64,000 bases of DNA, taken from positions 23,772-87,771 of the forward strand of contig JBEKRX010000014.1 in NCBI GenBank assembly GCA_049518415.1. The letters are read 5' to 3'. The notes beneath the pieces are model-generated. The model had not been told where the DNA came from. It searched no databases and saw nothing but the letters and a program-made list of their open reading frames with translations. Both the position numbers and the translations under genes were made by a program. This DNA is from CAVQND01 sp049518415. Lineage in GTDB: Bacteria; Verrucomicrobiota; Verrucomicrobiia; Limisphaerales; UBA8199. Of the stretch, positions 59,250 to 64,000 are shown in pieces (the stretch's first letter is position 1; the number at the start of each line of letters is the position of its first letter).

Positions 59250-59788
59250 CGGCTCTCGTAAGTGGCGCGGCTGGAACGGGCGGGCAATGGGGCTGCGGGC
59301 GGGAGGAAGGCGGGGGATAAGAATCTGCCTCGGGGGCCGGTGTTGGTCGGATAAGGCGCCAAGTACTCGAGCAAGAGTTGGGGATCAAGCACTTGGGTCG
59401 ACCAGAAGTCCCGGTCTTCCGGGGCCGGGAGGGGCAAGGGCCCTTCCGGGGTTGTGGGCAGAGCAGGTCTGGGCGAAGTGCTGGTTACGGTGGCAGTGGA
59501 GGCCGGGCGATTGGTGGTGGTCAGGTTCGTGGGGGGCTGGGCCGGATTGGTGGCCGGCGTGGCTGGGCCGGCAGCCGGACGGTCCGGCGGCCAGAGTGGC
59601 GGCCACACGGGGCGGGAGAGCGGGCCGGGGGATTGGAAACGCAGGGGCGCGGGGCCAGTGGCCGGCAGATAAGACGTGGGGGCCGCGGGGTGAGCCGTGG
59701 TGCGGGCTGCCATTACGGCGGAGCCGCCCAGTCCGCAGGCGCAGAGCGCCAGAGCGGCCGCTTTAAGCCATGGTAAGTGTTTTGCCAT
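59246..59788 (-). CDS. Proline/threonine-rich exported hypothetical protein
   Basis: 180 residues from ATG 59788. Hydrophobic leader WLKAAALALCACGLGGSAVM, then a Pro/Thr/Ala-rich low-complexity part, and a C-terminal LPAPEDRDFWSTQVLDPQLL followed by EYLAPYPTN. No domain recognised. It overlaps the receiver-STAS gene by 26 bp and the TPR gene by 4 bp, so it is part of the operon. Possibly a cell-envelope linker; an inference from composition only. Confidence 0.6.
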   Translation of the reverse strand: MAKHLPWLKAAALALCACGLGGSAVMAARTTAHPAAPTSYLPATGPAPLRFQSPGPLSRPVWPPLWPPDRPAAGPATPATNPAQPPTNLTTTNRPASTATVTSTSPRPALPTTPEGPLPLPAPEDRDFWSTQVLDPQLLLEYLAPYPTNTGPRGRFLSPAFLPPAAPLPARSSRATYESR

Positions 59789-60923
59789 TGAGCACCGCCA
59801 AGGCTTCCTCAAAGGAGCTGGAAAACTGCCAGTCCCTGGTTTCTTCGTGATTCTTGCACTCTTGCCCGAGGGCGGCCGAGCCGACCAGCCCATAACGAAT
59901 TCCCAGCCCGGCGCAGAGCTGGATGACCTGGAGGCCGAGTTTGATCAAAGTGGCATCGGCGGCTTTGAGCTGGCTCAAGTCCAGGACGAGCCGGCTCAGG
60001 CCGGCATCGACCGCTTCGCAGACCTTCGGCCGGAGATGGAGGCAGATATCGTTGGCCACCAGTTGGTTGAAGTTGGCGGGCAGAGTCAGGACCAGCAGGT
60101 GGTCGCGGCGCTGAAAGTAGTTGTGAGAAGTATCCAGGCTCAGCGCCCGGGTGATCTTGAGCTGGAGGTCGGCCGAGTCGATGGGCTTGGTGACCAGGCC
60201 GGTGAAGCCGAGTTGCTGGGCGCGGGTTTGCTCCTCGGTGGCGGTTTTGACACTCAGGGCGAGGATGGGCACCGCCTTAGTGCGGACGCTGGACTGGAAC
60301 ATCTGGAAGAGGGCGAAACCGGAGCCTTCCGGCAGTGACAGGCTGATGAGAATGATGTCCGGCAAGGTCGGGCCGCAGGAATCCACCGCCTGTCCGGTCT
60401 GGCTGACGCCCGAGACCTTCCAGGGAGTGCCGGCGAGGCTGGCCTGGATTTGTTCCACAATGGCCGGATGGTCGTCCACCACCAGGATTTGCAGGGCGTC
60501 GCCAAAACGCCTGACCCGGGGGTGAACTTCATTCCTGGCCTTGAGTTCGATGATTCGGCTCACGCGCTCGACCATCAGTTCCACCTTGAAAGGCTTGACG
60601 AGGTAATCGCGGACGCCAAACTTGGCAATGCGCAGCACCGTGTCGCGCCCGGACTCGGCCGTGAGCATGACGACGGGGATGGGGCGCAGGTCCGGGTCGG
60701 CCTTGAGCCGGGTGAGCATCTCGACGCCGTCCATGATGGGCATGGTCAAGTCGAGCAGGATGATGTCAGGCCGTTCGCGCTGCGCCACGGTGAGGCCTTC
60801 CACCCCGTCGGCCGCCTCGAGGACCTCGCAGGCAAAGGGCCTGAACGCGCGCGCGACCAGCATGCGGATGGTCTTGCTGTCGTCCACGGTGAGGATTTTC
60901 GGTCCCATAAACGTGTCGCTCAA
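59763..60923 (-). CDS. Tandem receiver protein with C-terminal STAS-like domain
   Basis: 386 residues from TTG 60923, overlapping the CheX stop; ATG 60908 (MGPKILTVDDS) is an alternative. The first receiver is complete (D14-D15, D58 in LLDLTMP, K110). The second (145-262) has the fold (QILVVDDHPAIVE; LVTKPIDSADLQL) but the acceptor Asp is replaced by Ser194 (ILISLSLPEG). The last 110 residues look like a STAS/anti-anti-sigma domain (RLVLDLSQLKAADATLIKLG). Downstream of the CheX gene; signal output may be through protein-protein contact rather than DNA binding. Confidence 0.82.
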   Translation of the reverse strand: MSDTFMGPKILTVDDSKTIRMLVARAFRPFACEVLEAADGVEGLTVAQRERPDIILLDLTMPIMDGVEMLTRLKADPDLRPIPVVMLTAESGRDTVLRIAKFGVRDYLVKPFKVELMVERVSRIIELKARNEVHPRVRRFGDALQILVVDDHPAIVEQIQASLAGTPWKVSGVSQTGQAVDSCGPTLPDIILISLSLPEGSGFALFQMFQSSVRTKAVPILALSVKTATEEQTRAQQLGFTGLVTKPIDSADLQLKITRALSLDTSHNYFQRRDHLLVLTLPANFNQLVANDICLHLRPKVCEAVDAGLSRLVLDLSQLKAADATLIKLGLQVIQLCAGLGIRYGLVGSAALGQECKNHEETRDWQFSSSFEEALAVLNGKTLTMA

Positions 60924-61435
60924 TTCTGGGTCTGGCCGCTGGGCTGGAAGAGGAATTGGACGAAAATGCGTTTGCCCTGGGTTTCAAAGGCGAAGAGGCG
61001 TCCTTCGGTGGAACTAGTGGCCTCGATGCGGAACTGGCTGCCGCGCACGACCGAGGGGATGGTCAGCACACAGCGAATCCCCCCGTCCGAGAGGCGGGAT
61101 TTGATCTGGCCCACCAGCATGTTGGCGATCTCCCCCATGGCGTCATTGATCATCTCCTCGGCTTGGACTTTCGAGTCATCCAGGTGGAGGAGTGTGGCCG
61201 TGAGGCGGCGGGCAAAGGCGGCGGTGGTATGGACATAGACGACCCCGGTGAGCCGCCCGATGAAGCCAACCGCCCCGGCGACGTGCGGTTCCCCGTTGAC
61301 CACGCTGGGCTCGACCGGCACAGGGGCCATTTGCATGTGCAGCATCGTGCTGAAAAGCCCGGTCACGGCAGCCGTCACCAGCTCGTCCAAGTCCGCTATC
61401 ATGTCTTTGCTAACATCGGCAGATTGCCCTGGCAC
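60920..61435 (-). CDS. CheX-like chemotaxis phosphatase
   Basis: 171 residues, GTG start at 61435. The CheX/CheC fold shows in VGFIGRLTGVVYVHTTAAFA, the conserved E-x2-N motif region EEMINDAMGEIANMLVGQIK and the last strands FAFETQGKRIFVQFLFQ. Here the phosphatase motif reads GEIANMLVGQ, with E and N in place. CheX dephosphorylates CheY-type receivers; the receiver-STAS protein encoded immediately downstream (4-bp overlap) is an obvious partner. First gene of the minus-strand operon, divergent from the HDOD gene (90 bp between starts). Confidence 0.85.
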   Translation of the reverse strand: MPGQSADVSKDMIADLDELVTAAVTGLFSTMLHMQMAPVPVEPSVVNGEPHVAGAVGFIGRLTGVVYVHTTAAFARRLTATLLHLDDSKVQAEEMINDAMGEIANMLVGQIKSRLSDGGIRCVLTIPSVVRGSQFRIEATSSTEGRLFAFETQGKRIFVQFLFQPSGQTQN

Positions 61436-61525
61436 TTGAGCGGAAATCCAGGGGGAGGTTTTTCCGATTCCGATTCAACTTCTGCTCCCAGTGGCCGATA
61501 AAGAGACAGAAGCGACAGCACGATT

Positions 61526-62434
61526 ATGGAGACATTGGTCAAGTCAGCGCCGTTGGCCCGGTTGAACTCGGATCAAATCGAGCGCCGGCTGGGGACCTGT
61601 CCGCGTCTGCCTTCGCTGGCCAGCATCAACCACGTCCTGCAGGAGCTGCTCGATGCGGAGCAATGCTACACCTCCCAGATCGCCGATGTCATCCGGCGCG
61701 ACCCCAGCATGACCACCCGCCTGCTGCGGCTGGTCAACTCGGTCTATTATGGTCTGTCGGCGCCGGTCAGCAGCATTGAGGAAGGGGTCTTCTATCTTGG
61801 GGTGCGCCAGATTCGGCGCCTGGCGGTCGTCACCCCGATCATTGAGGACCTGGAGCGCCTGGCCGGGCGGATTCGCTTCCCCTGGCGGGAGTTCTGGCGG
61901 CACTGCATCGCCACCGCGATTATGACGCGGGAGACCCTCGGCGACATCCAACCCGGCACGGACGAGGCCGATTACGTGGCCGGCCTGTTGCACGATGTGG
62001 GCAAGATCGTCATGGTGGCCGCGTTCCCCGAATACTTCGAGCGGATCCAGGCGCGGGTGCAGGAGGACAAGACCAACCTGTTGGGCATCGAGGCCGAGTT
62101 GCTCGGCGTCAACCATTGCGAGTTGGGGGCGCGGTATCTCAGCGCCCACAAGCTGCCCGCCGTCACGATCCAGTCCGTGCGCTTCCATCACCACCCCGCC
62201 CGGGCGGAGAGCGAGGTCCGCATCGTCGCCGCCGTGCAGGTGGCCGACCTGTTCGTCCGCTATGCGCAGGTCGGCAACAGCGGCAACCCCGGGGAGGTCA
62301 CCGCCGAGGTCTGGATGGCGGCCGAGGGCTGGGACTTGTTGTTTCCTGGTTCGTCGGACGGGCGGTCCCTGGGGCGCGCCAACATGGAGCGCAGCCTCGA
62401 ACGGCTGTCCAGCATCCTGGAAGGGCTGGTCTAG
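61526..62434 (+). CDS. HDOD-domain signalling protein
   Basis: 302 residues. HDOD domain across 20-215: RLPSLASINHVLQELLDAEQ, VIRRDPSMTTRLLRLVNSVY-YG, FYLGVRQIRRLAVVTP and the HD-like GLLHDVGKIVMVA. HDOD proteins resemble HD phosphohydrolases but lack a full metal site, and often bind other signalling proteins. The remaining part up to 300 is a C-terminal helical extension ending in ERLSSILEGLV. Divergent from the CheX operon; followed by cheD and a second HDOD gene. Confidence 0.9.
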   Translation: METLVKSAPLARLNSDQIERRLGTCPRLPSLASINHVLQELLDAEQCYTSQIADVIRRDPSMTTRLLRLVNSVYYGLSAPVSSIEEGVFYLGVRQIRRLAVVTPIIEDLERLAGRIRFPWREFWRHCIATAIMTRETLGDIQPGTDEADYVAGLLHDVGKIVMVAAFPEYFERIQARVQEDKTNLLGIEAELLGVNHCELGARYLSAHKLPAVTIQSVRFHHHPARAESEVRIVAAVQVADLFVRYAQVGNSGNPGEVTAEVWMAAEGWDLLFPGSSDGRSLGRANMERSLERLSSILEGLV

Positions 62435-62501
62435 GCCGAGGCCCGGCGGCTTGGGTGAGGGATGGGCCCAGCGCAGCGCAGCCAACACCAATTGCGTGGA
62501 A

Positions 62502-63014
62502 ATGGTTCCAACTTCCATCGTGTGCGAACACCGGCTCGTCGTCGGCCTGGCCGAATTGGCCGTGTCGAACAACCCGAGCGCGATCCTGACCACCTATGCG
62601 CTCGGCTCCTGCCTCGGGGTGGCCATCTATGACCCGGTGGCGAGGGTCGGCGGGCTGCTGCACGCGATGCTGCCGGATTCCCGCCTGGACCCGGCCAAAG
62701 CCGCGGCGTATCCGGGGATGTTTGTCGATACCGGCCTGCGCGCCTTGCTGGAGGGGGCCTGCCAGATGCAGGCGGACAAAAGGCGTCTCAAGCTCTACGC
62801 CACTGGCGGCGCCCGCATCATGGACGAGGAGGACGTTTTCAATATCGGGGGCCGGAACTGCGCCGCTTTGGCCGAGTTCATCCGCAAAGAGAACCTTCGC
62901 CTTGCGGCCCAGCAGGTGGGTGGCCATACCAATCGCACTGTCTATTTTAGCATCGGCACCGGCCTGGTGACACTGAAAGTCGCCGGCCTGCCAAACGAAA
63001 TCGTGTTATGCTGA
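62502..63014 (+). CDS. cheD: CheD chemoreceptor glutamine deamidase
   Basis: 170 residues from ATG 62502 (GTG 62,496 is alternative). Catalytic Cys37 in YALGSCLGVAIYD and His54 in GGLLHAMLPDS follow CheD, with further family blocks KLYATGGARIMD and VYFSIGTGLV. CheD deamidates glutamines in chemoreceptors and interacts with CheC/CheX, and CheX is encoded just across the divergent promoter. No receptor (MCP), CheA or CheW gene lies in this window. The 3' end overlaps the next HDOD gene by 7 bp. Confidence 0.92.
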   Translation: MVPTSIVCEHRLVVGLAELAVSNNPSAILTTYALGSCLGVAIYDPVARVGGLLHAMLPDSRLDPAKAAAYPGMFVDTGLRALLEGACQMQADKRRLKLYATGGARIMDEEDVFNIGGRNCAALAEFIRKENLRLAAQQVGGHTNRTVYFSIGTGLVTLKVAGLPNEIVLC

Positions 63015-63856
63015 ACATTGACTCGTTCCTCGAGAGCGTCGATTACCTCCCGCCGGCGCCGCCCAACCTAAGCCGGCTGGTCGAATTGCTTAACCAGGAC
63101 GACCTCGATGTGGGTGAGGTGGTCGAACTGATTCAGTATGATCCCGCTCTGACCGCCCAGGTCATGCGGCTGTGCAACAGCGCCTATTTCGGCGCCCGCG
63201 CCCCGGTCAGCGACCTGTCTGAGGCCACTGCGCGCCTGGGCTTCAGCGAGATTATCCAGCTCGTGACCGCCCTGAGCACGGCGGGCCTGCTGCGTGCCCA
63301 GCAAAAGGGCTACGGCATCGAGGCGGGCGAACTGTGGAGACATTCGGTCGCCGCCGCTCTGGTGGGCAAACTGGTGGCGGTGGAGCGCCAGGACAATGCG
63401 TCGCTGGTCTTTACCGCCTGCATGCTCCACGACCTTGGCAAGGTGGTCCTGTCCCGGGGCCTGGAAGCCAAGTACCATGAAGTGCTGGCCGAGAGCCAAC
63501 GCAGCCAAAGCCCGATGCTGGTGGTGGAACGGAATCTTTTGGGCTTCGATCATGCCGAAGTGGGGGGGCGTTTGCTGGAGCGGTGGCACTTCCCGCTGGA
63601 ACTGGTTCTGGCGGTGCAGTTCCACCATGACCCGGCGCAGGCGCCCGCCCACCGCCGCCTGGCGGCTTACGCCTGCCTGGGGAACCTGGTGGCCTGTTTC
63701 ATGGGCTACGGCTGCGGGCACCAGGCCCTGGCCCTGAGCGGTCGGGCGGAGGCGCTGGAATTGGTCGGCCTGACCGGGGAAGACATCCCCCGGTGGATGA
63801 CCCGCGCCTTTGAGGCGGTGCGGGATACCCAGGTCCTGCTCGACCTCTCCTTCTAG
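63008..63856 (+). CDS. HDOD-domain signalling protein
   Basis: 282 residues. HDOD domain: LPPAPPNLSRLVELLNQDDL, VELIQYDPALTAQVMRLCNS, AYFGARAPVSDLSEATARLG, then FTACMLHDLGKVVLSRGLEA and a histidine-rich DNA stretch QFHHDPAQAPAHRR. Paralogue of the HDOD gene at 61,526. The start overlaps cheD by 7 bp. In chemosensory clusters HDOD proteins of this type probably act as adaptors or receiver-regulated outputs. Confidence 0.9.
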   Translation: MLNIDSFLESVDYLPPAPPNLSRLVELLNQDDLDVGEVVELIQYDPALTAQVMRLCNSAYFGARAPVSDLSEATARLGFSEIIQLVTALSTAGLLRAQQKGYGIEAGELWRHSVAAALVGKLVAVERQDNASLVFTACMLHDLGKVVLSRGLEAKYHEVLAESQRSQSPMLVVERNLLGFDHAEVGGRLLERWHFPLELVLAVQFHHDPAQAPAHRRLAAYACLGNLVACFMGYGCGHQALALSGRAEALELVGLTGEDIPRWMTRAFEAVRDTQVLLDLSF

Positions 63857-64000
63857 AGCTTGATTGCGGAAATAAGCCATGTACTGTCCGTGTTATTGGA
63901 TGGGCGGCGTTTCCGGCCCGACGGGCCGGTAGAGCCCAGCCCAGGGCTGAGGCCGTCAGGCCGATGCCCTGGGAAGCCGTTTACAAAACCAAGCGCGCCC
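63857..64000. repeat. Intergenic end of window with CCAGGGC-type hairpin
   Basis: Contains AGCCCAGGGCTGAGGCCGTC and GATGCCCTGGGAAGCC, an interspersed hairpin unit like those at 2.57-2.76 kb. No gene or terminator with a T-run is visible. Confidence 0.45.

Overview
The window looks like a Verrucomicrobiota chromosome segment, most plausibly of the Limisphaerales/Pedosphaera type. This is an inference. It rests on visibly high G+C, large secreted proteins built from Ig-like repeats and ending in a Phe-Tyr-Arg tail, a DUF1080 protein, an ECF sigma factor next to a WD40 Ser/Thr kinase, a free-standing four-helix-bundle gene, and many short interspersed G+C-rich repeats between genes. No rRNA, tRNA or CRISPR array was found.

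Layout. 1-8.8 kb: end of a galactokinase-like kinase, an NCS2 purine permease, a 953-residue secreted repeat protein, an RRM RNA-binding protein and a B12-type radical SAM protein. 8.8-13.8 kb: a dispersed 9-nt-array repeat, a VapBC pair, a DUF362 protein divergent from a TPR lipoprotein, and a NarL-type regulator. 13.8-21 kb: accD, a ComF-like protein, an atypical protein kinase, hisG, a 33-codon bS22/COX24-like ribosomal gene, a TPR lipoprotein and a translationally coupled small AMP-binding ligase. 21-30 kb: ECF sigma factor, giant WD40 kinase and two secreted alpha/beta hydrolases; the kinase and both hydrolases share a 30-bp upstream motif that may define a small regulon. 30-34.7 kb: PPK2, a transposase fragment, a zf-TFIIB protein, a membrane protein and a DUF433/DUF5615 toxin-antitoxin pair lying between direct repeats.

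34.7-40.2 kb holds the best candidate for an undescribed system. It is a four-gene, lower-G+C, single-strand operon: XRE regulator, FcoT-like thioesterase, sodium:solute symporter, and isoprenylcysteine-methyltransferase-like membrane protein. The interval containing it is bracketed by inverted copies of one repeat. 40-53 kb: DUF1080 protein, DUF6483 protein, beta-propeller dihaem cytochrome, a four-helix-bundle gene inside a terminal-inverted-repeat cassette with hexanucleotide arrays (an ORF-less derivative lies at 52.7 kb), a PAS histidine kinase with its response regulator, and an HtrA / inactive-HtrA / small membrane protein / PQQ beta-propeller operon. 53-64 kb: an HTH-EIIA fusion, RlpA, a WbpP-type UDP-GlcNAc 4-epimerase, an NtrC-type activator, a tightly overlapping minus-strand operon ending in CheX and a receiver-STAS protein, and divergently HDOD, CheD and HDOD genes.

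Several intergenic regions are explained by at least five repeat families with two or three copies each in the window. Start codons were chosen from ribosome-binding sites, overlaps and family N-termini. Functions are from sequence recognition only; no database search was run.
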